DNA of 41,558 nt from an uncultured Campylobacterales bacterium (lineage in GTDB: Bacteria > Campylobacterota > Campylobacteria > Campylobacterales > Sulfurimonadaceae), in the NCBI GenBank assembly GCA_903885085.1, contig CAISHH010000143.1, positions 1 to 41,558 on the forward strand, in the 5' to 3' direction. Numbering within the stretch: position 1 is the stretch's first letter; the number at the start of each line of letters is the position of its first letter. Made by a program: the position numbers and the translations under genes. The notes beneath the pieces were generated by a model. That model did no database searches. It was not told where the DNA came from and saw only the letters and a program-made list of their open reading frames with translations. Positions 34,126-41,558 of this stretch are shown here, one piece after another.

Positions 34126-35999
34126 TATTCTTCGATATAATTTTTAAGCTTACGCCCGACTTTAGGGTGTTTTAGCTTTTTAATCGCACTAGATTCTATC
34201 TGGCGAACACGTTCACGAGTAACATTTAACTCTTTACCGATCTCTTCTAAAGTTCTATCACTTTCATCGTCCATGATTCCAAAACGAAGTTTTATAACCG
34301 CTTTTTCACGCTCATTTAACTGTTCAAGAACACTTTCTATCTGAACACGAAGGTCATCTTTTAGAGTAACATCAGACGGAGAAAGAGATGTTTTATCTTC
34401 AATGAAATCTCCAAAACGTCCATCATCTTCATTTCCAATAGGCGCTTCAAGAGAGATTGGCTCTTTCGTGATTTTGATAACATTTTTGACTTTCTCAACA
34501 GAAAGTCCCACTTCTTGCGCGATTACTTCAACATCCGGCTCTTTGCCATGTTCTTGAAGGTGTTTACGCATGATCTTGTTGATACGGTTAATTGTTTCGA
34601 TCATATGTATTGGGATACGGATAGTACGTGCCTGATCAGCGATAGCACGTGATATTGCCTGACGAATCCACCATGTTGCATAAGTCGAGAACTTGTAACC
34701 TTTTTTATATTCAAATTTATCAACAGCTTTCATAAGACCGATGTTACCCTCTTGGATAAGATCAAGGAAAGGTAAACCTCTGTTAGTGTAACGTTTTGCA
34801 ATTGAAACAACGAGACGAAGATTTGATTTCGCCATACGAGTTTTTGAAATTTCTGAGATATTTTTACCGCGTTTGATCTGCTCTAAAATATCTGCAAGTT
34901 TATCTGGTTCCATATTGAAGCTGTCTTTTGACGCTTCTTTTGTCTGGATAAGCTTTTTAATCTCAACATAAGTTGAAACCATTGTAGCTTCGGGAACCAT
35001 CCCAGTGATATCTTCTTTTGTAAGATCACAGATTTGTTCTACGATTTTTTTGTGGTTATCTTTAAGAGTGTCATTAAAAAGTGGAAGTTTGTATTCCAAA
35101 CGTCTGAGTTCTTTATCAAAACCTTCATCACTTTTAAGTGCTGTTTCCATAGATTTTACAAGCTCATTGATAAGTTTAGAAGTTGGTCCAAGATCTAAAA
35201 GTTTTTCTTTCAAGATTGACTTTTTAAATGTTGCAGTCAGCATTAACATGACAAGATCTTCTGTAATCTCATCATTATAAGTTTCTAATGCTTTATCAGC
35301 TGATTTTACCCACTCTTTTTTCGCTTTTTCTAAGGCTTTAAAGCTTGTGACAACTTTTTCTACACGTTTTTTATCTTTTGCAGAAAAAACTTTTTCTGCA
35401 CTTTCATCTTCATTATCATCGATATCCTCAGAATCTGAATCATCCTCAGAATCATCTTCCTCTTTTTCATCTTCAAAACTTTTGAAAAGTTCTTTAACGC
35501 GTCTCTCACGGTTGATAAGAGGATCTTTATAATCAAGAATAAAATCAATAAGATAAGGAACCGAACAAATAGCATCAATAATAATACTTTCACCTGATTC
35601 TATTTTTTTTGAGATTTCTATCTCTTCATCTTTTGTTAAAAGAGGAATCTGTCCCATTTCACGAAGATACATTCTAACAGGAGAATCTGAACGAGACCAT
35701 TCGAGGAGTTCATGCTCTTTTAAGATATCAAACTTATCAGATTCATTATCTTCAAGCATTTTTATCTGAGCGTTTCTTTTTGCTTCTGCTTCTCTGTCAT
35801 TGAGCATTTTTGCATGTTCAGAAGAGGTGTATAAACACTTATTATGTTTTGTTGCTAGCTTAAAGATATTTTTAGCCTGAGTCGAGGTAGGCTGTTTTTC
35901 CAATAAGGTTATGATTGATTCGTATGTAACACATTCATGAGTAGATTTTTTTTCAATAAATAAATCTTCTAGTGCTTTGGTAAGTTCTTTTGCAGTCAT
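34125..35999 (-). CDS. rpoD: RNA polymerase sigma-70 factor
   Basis: A 624-residue primary sigma factor. Region 1.2 starts at [19 protein letters not shown]. Regions 2.3-2.4 are [24 protein letters not shown], and region 4.2 ends [21 protein letters not shown]. The non-conserved region holds a very acidic run of about 30 residues near 175-210. It recognises the TATAAT-type boxes seen across the window. GGAG precedes the ATG, and a -10 box lies at 36044-36049. A PAS-like gene follows with a one-base overlap. Confidence 0.97.
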   Translation of the reverse strand: MTAKELTKALEDLFIEKKSTHECVTYESIITLLEKQPTSTQAKNIFKLATKHNKCLYTSSEHAKMLNDREAEAKRNAQIKMLEDNESDKFDILKEHELLEWSRSDSPVRMYLREMGQIPLLTKDEEIEISKKIESGESIIIDAICSVPYLIDFILDYKDPLINRERRVKELFKSFEDEKEEDDSEDDSDSEDIDDNEDESAEKVFSAKDKKRVEKVVTSFKALEKAKKEWVKSADKALETYNDEITEDLVMLMLTATFKKSILKEKLLDLGPTSKLINELVKSMETALKSDEGFDKELRRLEYKLPLFNDTLKDNHKKIVEQICDLTKEDITGMVPEATMVSTYVEIKKLIQTKEASKDSFNMEPDKLADILEQIKRGKNISEISKTRMAKSNLRLVVSIAKRYTNRGLPFLDLIQEGNIGLMKAVDKFEYKKGYKFSTYATWWIRQAISRAIADQARTIRIPIHMIETINRINKIMRKHLQEHGKEPDVEVIAQEVGLSVEKVKNVIKITKEPISLEAPIGNEDDGRFGDFIEDKTSLSPSDVTLKDDLRVQIESVLEQLNEREKAVIKLRFGIMDDESDRTLEEIGKELNVTRERVRQIESSAIKKLKHPKVGRKLKNYIEE

Positions 36000-36043
36000 A
36001 TGAAAATGCTCCGAAATTTCTTGTCTCTTTTTAAAAGGAATGG

Positions 36044-36049
36044 ATTATA
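36044..36049 (-). promoter_or_regulatory. -10 box for rpoD
   Basis: TATAAT on the minus strand, 44 bases upstream of the rpoD ATG. An exact copy of the iterated palindrome at 36073-36082 lies about 24 bases further upstream, centred near -41 relative to the inferred start site. Confidence 0.55.
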
Positions 36050-36072
36050 TCCAAATTTAATTAAATAATAAC

Positions 36073-36082
36073 TTACATGTAA
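36073..36082. repeat. TTACATGTAA copy 10
   Basis: Exact palindrome in the 155-base divergent gap between rpoD and the flgF-like gene, upstream of the rpoD -10 box. Confidence 0.8.
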
Positions 36083-36105
36083 AAATATTTGCTTTAAAAC
36101 AAAAT

Positions 36106-36121
36106 TGGAACACTAAATGCT
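36106..36121 (+). promoter_or_regulatory. Sigma-54 promoter for the flgF/flgG-like genes
   Basis: TGGAAC-N5-ATGCT matches the RpoN consensus TGGCAC-N5-TTGCT with the invariant GG (36107-36108) and GC (36119-36120) at the correct spacing. Rod and hook genes in Campylobacterota are typically RpoN-dependent. The inferred start site is about 23 bases before the ATG. Confidence 0.75.
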
Positions 36122-36154
36122 GATGTAAGAAAAAATGAGCAGAAGGATGGTTGA

Positions 36155-36967
36155 ATGCAAGCAGGATATTATAATGCAGCTGCTGGAATGGTTACACAGT
36201 TTAACCGTCTTGAAACTATTGCAAATAATCTAGCTAACGTAAATACAGCAGGATATAAACAAGACAATCTTGTAACCGGTGATTTCATGCGACTCTATAA
36301 AGAAGCAAGAGATGATCTGCCAAATGCAGCAAATACAAAAGATGCAGCAAAATTTTTAAATCGAACTTTAGATCGTGCTCCTCAAATTGTGGATTCTTAT
36401 ACCGATCAATCACTTGGAAATATACAAAAAACAGATAATCCTCTTGATTTTGCTCTCTCAAAAGAGGGACTTTTTTTTGCAGTTCAAACACCCAATGGAG
36501 TCCGTTTGACACGTGATGGAAGCTTTACTGTCGGTAATGATGGAAAGCTTGTAACAAAAGAGGGATTTGATGTTCTAGGAAGTGATGGAAAACCAATCTC
36601 TGTCGATCCAAAAGCTGCAATCATGCAGACTGATGCAAATGGAAAGATTTCTGTTAATATTCCTGGAGGCGTGAAGTTTGTCAATGGTAAAAATTTATAT
36701 ATCGCAGCACCCGACAACTTGAGAAAGTTACAAAAAGAGGGAAGTAATCTCTATAGCTATGATCAGACCGATCCTTTAAAAGCTCAGTCTGAAACTGGTT
36801 CTGTAAAGCAAGGATTTATAGAAAAAAGCAATGTCAATGCCGTTGATATGATGGTAAAAATGATTGAATCAAACAGATTGGTCGGAATGTATCAAAAAGT
36901 TATGGATACACAAATGAATGATCTCAACTCTGATGCAATAAATAAATTAGCAGTTACTAAAGCCTAA
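36155..36967 (+). CDS. flgF: Flagellar basal-body rod protein, FlgF/FlgG-like
   Basis: A 270-residue flagellar rod/hook family protein. The N-terminal signature is LETIANNLANVNTAGYKQD, and the C-terminal helix NAVDMMVKMIESNRLVGMYQKVMD is the matching coiled-coil partner. It has no signal peptide and is exported by the flagellar type III system to form the rod. It precedes flgG by 11 bases, as the second FlgG-like gene does in Campylobacter. AAGGA precedes the ATG. Naming it flgF rather than a second flgG is convention. Confidence 0.9.
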   Translation: MQAGYYNAAAGMVTQFNRLETIANNLANVNTAGYKQDNLVTGDFMRLYKEARDDLPNAANTKDAAKFLNRTLDRAPQIVDSYTDQSLGNIQKTDNPLDFALSKEGLFFAVQTPNGVRLTRDGSFTVGNDGKLVTKEGFDVLGSDGKPISVDPKAAIMQTDANGKISVNIPGGVKFVNGKNLYIAAPDNLRKLQKEGSNLYSYDQTDPLKAQSETGSVKQGFIEKSNVNAVDMMVKMIESNRLVGMYQKVMDTQMNDLNSDAINKLAVTKA

Positions 36968-36978
36968 AGGATAAAACT

Positions 36979-37767
36979 ATGATGCAATCACTTTATATCG
37001 GATCAACGGGAATGCTCGGGATGCAAACTCAAATAGATACGACAGCAAATAATATCGCCAACGTAAATACAATAGGCTTTAAAAAATCTCGCGCTGAGTT
37101 TGCGGACTTAATGTATAAAACCATGGAATATGCGGGAACATCTACAAGTGATACCACAAAATCTCCAACAGGTATCGAAGTTGGTCTTGGTGTGCGTCCA
37201 ACAGCGACAAATAAAATATTTACTGAGGGAAATCTTAAGCAAACAGATAATCAACTCGATATGGCAATTACTGGGCAAGGTTTTTTCAAAGTTCAGCTTC
37301 CTGATGGAAGTGATGCTTATACAAAAAATGGTGCTTTTAAAGTGGATGAAAATGGAACTATTGTCAACTCAGATGGATATCCTCTTCAGCCACAAATTGT
37401 TATTCCTGCTGATGCAACAAATGTAACAATCGGTGTAGATGGAACAGTAACAGTTACTCAACCAGGACAAGCACAAGCAACGCAAGTTGGACAACTCAAT
37501 CTTACTAACTTTATCAATCCTGCGGGTCTTCACTCAATGGGAGATAATTTATATATAGAAACCGATAGTTCTGGTCAACCTGTTGATGGAACCCCAGGAA
37601 TCGATGGGCTAGGAAATATCAGACAAGGATTTGTCGAGATGAGTAACGTTCAGCTTGTCGTTGAACTTACTGATCTCATAACTGGGCAAAGAGCATATGA
37701 TTCAAACTCAAAAATCATCACTACGAGTGATGAAATGCTACAAACAGTCAATGGTCTAAAACGTTAA
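36979..37767 (+). CDS. flgG: Flagellar distal rod protein FlgG
   Basis: A 262-residue protein of exactly the usual FlgG length. It begins MMQSLYIGSTGMLGMQTQID, followed by TTANNIANVNTIGFKKSR, and ends with VELTDLITGQRAYDSNSKII, a strong FlgG signature. It forms the distal rod of the flagellum. It is cotranscribed with the upstream flgF-like gene from the sigma-54 promoter, and a hairpin terminator follows. Confidence 0.96.
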   Translation: MMQSLYIGSTGMLGMQTQIDTTANNIANVNTIGFKKSRAEFADLMYKTMEYAGTSTSDTTKSPTGIEVGLGVRPTATNKIFTEGNLKQTDNQLDMAITGQGFFKVQLPDGSDAYTKNGAFKVDENGTIVNSDGYPLQPQIVIPADATNVTIGVDGTVTVTQPGQAQATQVGQLNLTNFINPAGLHSMGDNLYIETDSSGQPVDGTPGIDGLGNIRQGFVEMSNVQLVVELTDLITGQRAYDSNSKIITTSDEMLQTVNGLKR

Positions 37768-37781
37768 ACTATCTTAAAACA

Positions 37782-37818
37782 GGTTAATATGAATAAATAT
37801 TAACCTATTAATTTTTAT
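37782..37818 (+). terminator. Rho-independent terminator after flgG
   Basis: GGTTAATAT (37782-37790) and ATATTAACC (37797-37805) form a perfect nine-base stem with a six-base loop, followed by a T-rich stretch. It separates the flagellar pair from the leucine genes. Confidence 0.75.
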
Positions 37819-37845
37819 TTTATATTTCTACAATCTGCATTTAGC

Positions 37846-37851
37846 TATAAT
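37846..37851 (+). promoter_or_regulatory. -10 box for leuD-leuB
   Basis: TATAAT 31 bases before the leuD ATG, preceded by an AT-rich run with no -35 match. AGGA precedes the start codon. Confidence 0.55.
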
Positions 37852-37882
37852 CACAACCATTTTTAAACATACAGGAAAATAT

Positions 37883-38389
37883 ATGCAAACTATTGATGCT
37901 AAAATATGGAAATTCGGAAAAGATATAGATACAGATCTTATCATCGCTGCAAGATACCTAAATACTTCTAACCCAACAGAACTTGCAAAGCACGTTATGG
38001 AAGATGCTGATCCTGATTTTGTAAATAAAATGAGTGTTGGAGATATTATTGTCGCTGATGAAAATTTTGGATGTGGTTCATCAAGAGAACATGCACCAAT
38101 CGCGCTTAAAGCTGCTGGAGTTGCTGCGATTATCGCTCCAACTTTTGCACGTATTTTTTATAGAAATGCTTTTAATATGGGACTACCTATCTTTGAACTT
38201 AAAGAGGTAAATGAGATTACAGAGGGTGATGTTGTCAGTATTAATATGAACAATGGAACTATTACAAATAAAACAACTTCAAAAACATATAAATTTACTC
38301 CAATTCCAGAATTTATGCAAGAACTTATTAATGCTGGCGGACTTATGAATTTTGCAGCCCAAGAGATCAAAGCAGGGGAACAAAAATGA
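37883..38389 (+). CDS. leuD: 3-isopropylmalate dehydratase small subunit
   Basis: A 168-residue swivel-domain protein of the short LeuD type. [19 protein letters not shown] is the family signature, and the N-terminus has [17 protein letters not shown]. With LeuC it isomerises 2-isopropylmalate to 3-isopropylmalate. leuC is not in the window. The stop overlaps the leuB start by four bases. Confidence 0.95.
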   Translation: MQTIDAKIWKFGKDIDTDLIIAARYLNTSNPTELAKHVMEDADPDFVNKMSVGDIIVADENFGCGSSREHAPIALKAAGVAAIIAPTFARIFYRNAFNMGLPIFELKEVNEITEGDVVSINMNNGTITNKTTSKTYKFTPIPEFMQELINAGGLMNFAAQEIKAGEQK

Positions 38390-39462
38390 AAAAATATAAT
38401 ATTGCACTTATCAAAGGTGATGGAATTGGACCTGAAATCATCGATGAAGCTGTTAAAGTTTTAGATGCGGTTGCTTCTGTTGAAAATTTTGAGATAAATT
38501 ATAATGAATTTTTGATGGGTGGCTGTGCCTATGACGCCATTGGCGATCCTCTTCCTGAAGCAACAATAACTGGCTCACTCGCAAGTGATGCTGTACTTTT
38601 TGGTGCTATTGGTGGCGAAAAATGGGATAATCTTCCACGTGAAAAACGCCCAGAAAGTGGACTTTTAAGATTTAGAAAAGCACTTGGTGTGTATGCAAAT
38701 CTTCGTCCGGCATCTGTTTATGATGAGCTAGTCAATGCATCTGCACTAAAAACTGAAATCGTAAGAGGTGTCGATCTTATGGTTGTTCGTGAACTCATAG
38801 GCGGTATTTATTTTGGTGAACCAAAAGGACGCGATGAAAACAAAGGGTGGAATACGATGGTGTACACTCGTGATGAGATCACAAGAATCGCACACCAAGC
38901 CTTTAAAATTGCAATGGATCGTGATAAACGTGTTTGCTCTGTAGATAAAGCCAATGTTCTTGATGTTTCTCAGTTGTGGAGAGATGTTGTAACGGAGATC
39001 TCAAAAGAGTATCCTGAAGTCGAACTCACTCACATGTATGTAGATAACGCAGCGATGCAACTTGTTCGTAACCCTAAGCAATTTGATGTCATCTTAACTG
39101 GAAATATCTTTGGTGATATTTTAAGTGATGAAGCAAGTATGATCTGTGGATCAATCGGTTTGCTTCCATCAGCTTCTGTTGGAAATAAGATAGGTGTTTA
39201 TGAGCCGATTCATGGTTCAGCACCAGATATCGCAGGTCAAGGTATCTCAAATCCAATCGCTACGATTGCAAGTGCTTCTATGATGCTTCGTTTTGCCCTT
39301 GGCGAACATAAAGCCGCTGATAGAATCGATGCTGGTATTAAACAAGCCCTTAAAGAGGGATACCGCACAAAAGATTTAGCTCAGTTTGATGCAAAAGAAG
39401 TTTGTTCTACAAGTGAAATCGGCTCTATCATTGCTAACTACGCGGCTAAATGCAAACTTTAA
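38386..39462 (+). CDS. leuB: 3-isopropylmalate dehydrogenase
   Basis: A 358-residue decarboxylating dehydrogenase. The substrate arginines are in [15 protein letters not shown], the metal aspartates in [13 protein letters not shown], and the NAD region is [17 protein letters not shown]. It catalyses the third step of leucine synthesis in the cytosol. The GDGIGPEI start is intact. A small TPR-like gene starts 13 bases before its stop. Confidence 0.97.
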   Translation: MKKYNIALIKGDGIGPEIIDEAVKVLDAVASVENFEINYNEFLMGGCAYDAIGDPLPEATITGSLASDAVLFGAIGGEKWDNLPREKRPESGLLRFRKALGVYANLRPASVYDELVNASALKTEIVRGVDLMVVRELIGGIYFGEPKGRDENKGWNTMVYTRDEITRIAHQAFKIAMDRDKRVCSVDKANVLDVSQLWRDVVTEISKEYPEVELTHMYVDNAAMQLVRNPKQFDVILTGNIFGDILSDEASMICGSIGLLPSASVGNKIGVYEPIHGSAPDIAGQGISNPIATIASASMMLRFALGEHKAADRIDAGIKQALKEGYRTKDLAQFDAKEVCSTSEIGSIIANYAAKCKL

Positions 39463-39698
39463 CTCTAGCAAATATTTATGAACTTCAAGGTCTCAAAGAA
39501 GAGGCTCTTGAAATTTACAAAGAGGTTCTAAAAAAAGATCCCTCAAATACTGATGCTAAAATAGCCATTAGAAGGTTATCTGGTATGAGAAAAAAGTTTC
39601 TTGGTGTCAACAAAGAGATGAAAGAGTATTTTGTAAAGATGGAAGATAAAATTGAGTTTTACGAGTTTGAAAGGTGGCTGTTAAAATCATGGAATTAA
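39450..39698 (+). CDS. Small TPR-like protein
   Basis: An 82-residue protein. The first 40 residues are one tetratricopeptide-type helix pair ([28 protein letters not shown]). The rest is a charged helix ending [10 protein letters not shown]. It overlaps leuB by 13 bases and the CiaD-like gene by ten, so all are probably translated from one message. Function is unknown. Confidence 0.68.
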   Translation: MQTLTLANIYELQGLKEEALEIYKEVLKKDPSNTDAKIAIRRLSGMRKKFLGVNKEMKEYFVKMEDKIEFYEFERWLLKSWN

Positions 39699-40009
39699 AA
39701 GATGTCATATTAAGCACTTTAGCAGAGCTTGACGAAATAGAATCTGCCGTCGTCGAACACAAAAAACAAGAATTTAATGAAGTTAAAAAGCAAGAGATAG
39801 AAATTCCTTTTACACAAACTTCTATATCCAATGATGAAAAACAATTTTTAGAGAGTATTCAAGAAAGACTACTTGTATTATTTGAAGGGTTTCAAGCACC
39901 AAACAATATAAAAGTAGAAGCAAAAGTAGACCTTACCTTAAACTTTTTAGAATATCTTTTAGCAAGTGTAGAAAATCGTATAAATTTGATAGATCATAAA
40001 GAGAAGTAA
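39689..40009 (+). CDS. CiaD-like domain protein
   Basis: A 106-residue soluble, acidic protein. The second half, LESIQERLLVLFEGFQ followed by LTLNFLEYLLASVENRI, resembles from memory the conserved C-terminal region of Campylobacter CiaD (Cj0788), an effector encoded near purU in C. jejuni. Gene order here, just before purU, agrees. In a presumed free-living relative the ancestral role is probably not host invasion. I chose the ATG at 39689 with AAGGTGG upstream; an in-frame GTG at 39674 is possible. The stop overlaps purU by one base. Confidence 0.6.
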   Translation: MELKDVILSTLAELDEIESAVVEHKKQEFNEVKKQEIEIPFTQTSISNDEKQFLESIQERLLVLFEGFQAPNNIKVEAKVDLTLNFLEYLLASVENRINLIDHKEK

Positions 40010-40845
40010 TGAAGCAATACAGAGTTTTAATAGATGCGCATGATGAAAAAGGACTTGTTTATAAAGTTTCATCAATATTTTATAAATTTAATTTAAATAT
40101 TTTATCAAATCATGAGTTTGTAGATAAAGTAAATAATAAATTTTTTATGAGAAGTGTTGTTGTTGGTGATGTCTCTGAGATTGAACTTTATGAAGCACTG
40201 ACAGAGGTGTTACCAAAGAAAGCGAATATCAATGTGATTACGCCTAAAAAGAAAAATATTATCCTTATGGCTACAAAAGAGTCTCATGCACTTGGTGATA
40301 TTTTGATGCGTTATGAAGCAGATGAACTTGATGCAAATATTTTGGCAGTTATCTCAAATTATGATGATCTTCGAGATTTAGTTGAAAGATTTGGAATTAC
40401 ATATCATCATGTTTTTCATGAAGGACTTGACAGAGCAGAACATGAGAATAAGGTCTTAGAACTTTTAGCACAGTTTGAAGATATTGACTATGTTGTTCTT
40501 GCAAAATATATGCGTATTTTAACACCTCGTTTTGTGGAGGAATACAATAATAAGATTATCAATATTCATCACTCATTTTTACCAGCATTTATAGGTGCCA
40601 ATCCTTATAAACAAGCTTATGACAGAGGTGTCAAAATCATCGGTGCAACAGCTCACTTTGTAAATAATAATCTTGATGAAGGTCCGATTATCGCACAGGA
40701 TATTAGACATATTGATCATGCATTTGACTGGAAAGATATGCAACGTCTTGGAAAAGATGTTGAAAAAATTGTACTTTCCCGCGCTTTAAAGCTTGCCCTA
40801 GAAGACCGTATTTTTGTCTATGCAAATAAAACTGTTATATTTTAA
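40009..40845 (+). CDS. purU: Formyltetrahydrofolate deformylase
   Basis: A 278-residue protein with an N-terminal ACT-type regulatory domain (about 1-80) and a formyltransferase catalytic domain. The catalytic region is INIHHSFLPAFIGANPY, with the following aspartate in LDEGPIIAQDI. It hydrolyses 10-formyl-THF to THF and formate, balancing the one-carbon pool that FolD feeds. The start overlaps the upstream stop (TAATG). Confidence 0.95.
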   Translation: MKQYRVLIDAHDEKGLVYKVSSIFYKFNLNILSNHEFVDKVNNKFFMRSVVVGDVSEIELYEALTEVLPKKANINVITPKKKNIILMATKESHALGDILMRYEADELDANILAVISNYDDLRDLVERFGITYHHVFHEGLDRAEHENKVLELLAQFEDIDYVVLAKYMRILTPRFVEEYNNKIINIHHSFLPAFIGANPYKQAYDRGVKIIGATAHFVNNNLDEGPIIAQDIRHIDHAFDWKDMQRLGKDVEKIVLSRALKLALEDRIFVYANKTVIF

Positions 40846-40854
40846 GGAATCTAT

Positions 40855-41325
40855 TTGTTTAATATAGTATTAGTTACACCACAGATTCCAAATAATACAG
40901 GAACGATTGGACGGTTATGTGTCAATACTGGCTCTTCTCTTCATCTTATTAAGCCTCTTGGTTTTGATATCACAGAAAAAGCTGTGCGCAGAGCAGGGCT
41001 TGATTACTGGGAAAAACTAGATTTACATGTATGGGAAAATCTAGATGATTTTTTTGCTAACCATAAAGTCTCAGATAATATACATTTTGCAACGACTAAA
41101 ACTGACAAACCCTATTTTAACTCCACTTTTAAATCTGGAGATTTTATCTTTTTTGGAAGTGAAACATCTGGATTACCAGCAGATTTGTTAGCAAAGTTTA
41201 CGGATAAAAATATCACTATTCCGATGACTAAAGAGGGTAGAAGTCTCAATCTTGCGGTGAGTACTGGTATCATCCTCTATGAGGCAATCAAGCAAAATTT
41301 TATAGAGTATAAGGAGCTGATGTGA
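40855..41325 (+). CDS. trmL: tRNA (cytidine(34)-2'-O)-methyltransferase
   Basis: A 156-residue SPOUT-class enzyme of the minimal TrmL/CspR type. The N-terminus VLVTPQIPNNTGTIGRLC and the knot region FGSETSGLP with IPMTKEGRSLNLAVSTGIILYE are diagnostic. It methylates the wobble ribose of certain tRNA-Leu species. The start is TTG with AAGG upstream; no ATG fits the conserved N-terminus. A near copy of the palindrome lies at 41023. Confidence 0.93.
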   Translation: MFNIVLVTPQIPNNTGTIGRLCVNTGSSLHLIKPLGFDITEKAVRRAGLDYWEKLDLHVWENLDDFFANHKVSDNIHFATTKTDKPYFNSTFKSGDFIFFGSETSGLPADLLAKFTDKNITIPMTKEGRSLNLAVSTGIILYEAIKQNFIEYKELM

Positions 41326-41450
41326 ATTTTGTAGATATTTTCATGTCCATCTTCTTTGTACTATTTCTAGTTTTTATCTTCAAAGGTTACCATCAAAACA
41401 AACTTGAAGAAAGAGAAAAAAAGGAAGATTTTAAGAAAAAAAACTCTTAA
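41322..41450 (+). CDS. 42-residue single-helix membrane protein
   Basis: A GTG-started frame overlapping the trmL stop by four bases, with AAGGAG five bases upstream. It encodes 42 residues: a hydrophobic helix (about residues 3-20, IFMSIFFVLFLVFIF) and then a tail of about 22 residues that is almost all lysine, glutamate and asparagine. Start/stop coupling, a strong ribosome binding site and a clear helix-plus-charged-tail layout make it a likely real small protein. Function is unknown. An internal ATG at 41343 is an alternative start. Confidence 0.6.
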   Translation: MNFVDIFMSIFFVLFLVFIFKGYHQNKLEEREKKEDFKKKNS

Positions 41451-41530
41451 AAAAATCTTTCTGCAAGTTCCTCTATTTTTCTATCAAGACGTTCTAAAAT
41501 CGTTTCCGTTTTTTTGATTATCTGTTGCAT
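41447..41530 (-). CDS. Possible 27-residue helical peptide
   Basis: A minus-strand ATG frame with AGGAA nine bases upstream. It encodes MQQIIKKTETILERLDRKIE and seven further residues, an amphipathic helix with coiled-coil spacing. The stop sits within the stop region of the convergent 42-codon ORF. It is too short to distinguish firmly from chance; the window ends 28 bases upstream of the start. Confidence 0.3.
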   Translation of the reverse strand: MQQIIKKTETILERLDRKIEELAERFF

Positions 41531-41558
41531 TTTTAGTTTCCTATTGTTGAAAATATGC

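Noticed and set aside
35347-35593. Serine-rich and hydrophobic frames overlapping rpoD
   Set aside because: They mirror the acidic run of rpoD in other frames and are composition artefacts.
1-41558. CRISPR arrays, tRNA or rRNA genes, prophage or transposase genes
   Set aside because: No regularly spaced direct repeats, cloverleaf-like spacers or matching proteins were seen; nearly all DNA is accounted for by ordinary genes.

Overview
This is a gene-dense bacterial chromosome segment with low G+C, almost no spacer DNA and frequent start/stop overlaps. Gene content points to Campylobacterota, most likely a Sulfurimonas-like, probably free-living member. The pointers are: carboxynorspermidine-type polyamine genes, a tandem flgF/flgG-like pair behind a sigma-54 promoter, a CiaD-like gene beside purU, -10 boxes without clear -35 boxes, and many small Campylobacterota-type membrane genes. 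No tRNA, rRNA, CRISPR array, prophage or insertion sequence is visible. The genus is inference.

Layout. 10-9620 (+) starts with a DUF695/RraB-like protein. An envelope-lipid group follows: an MFS-PlsC fusion, dgkA, a pentapeptide protein, an LpxH-like phosphoesterase and a patatin. Next are the two polyamine genes (carboxynorspermidine dehydrogenase and nspC), separated by an HDOD gene and a membrane gene, then a methyltransferase. 9631-11407 (-) has a YgjP-like metallopeptidase, a ferritin-like protein and a NifU/IscU-like protein lacking one scaffold cysteine. 11540-15899 (+) is a potassium channel cluster: a small membrane protein, a two-helix channel with tandem RCK domains, a voltage-sensor type channel with RCK, and a soluble RCK protein. 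A YgiQ radical SAM gene and a GAF-PAS-GGDEF-EAL gene follow.

20048-27716 (-) is a housekeeping run: folD, lepB, an M50 protease, rpiB, a coiled-coil protein, apt, trpB, pepA, ychF. 27778-29042 (+) carries a cytochrome c and a CitE-like lyase; 29025-31258 (-) a TonB-like gene and nhaA; 31356-33446 (+) hemL with two small membrane genes; 33436-35999 (-) rpoD and a PAS-like gene. 36155-41450 (+) holds flgF/flgG-like genes, leuD-leuB, a TPR-like gene, a CiaD-like gene, purU, trmL and a 42-codon membrane ORF.

Two signals are not explained by the genes. The palindrome TTACATGTAA occurs ten times exactly and at least eight more times with one mismatch, mostly inside unrelated coding sequences; this is far above chance and resembles a highly iterated palindrome. 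The gap between pepA and ychF holds an element of about 80 bases that folds on paper into a three-way junction with no unpaired junction bases. These are the best candidates for something undescribed.
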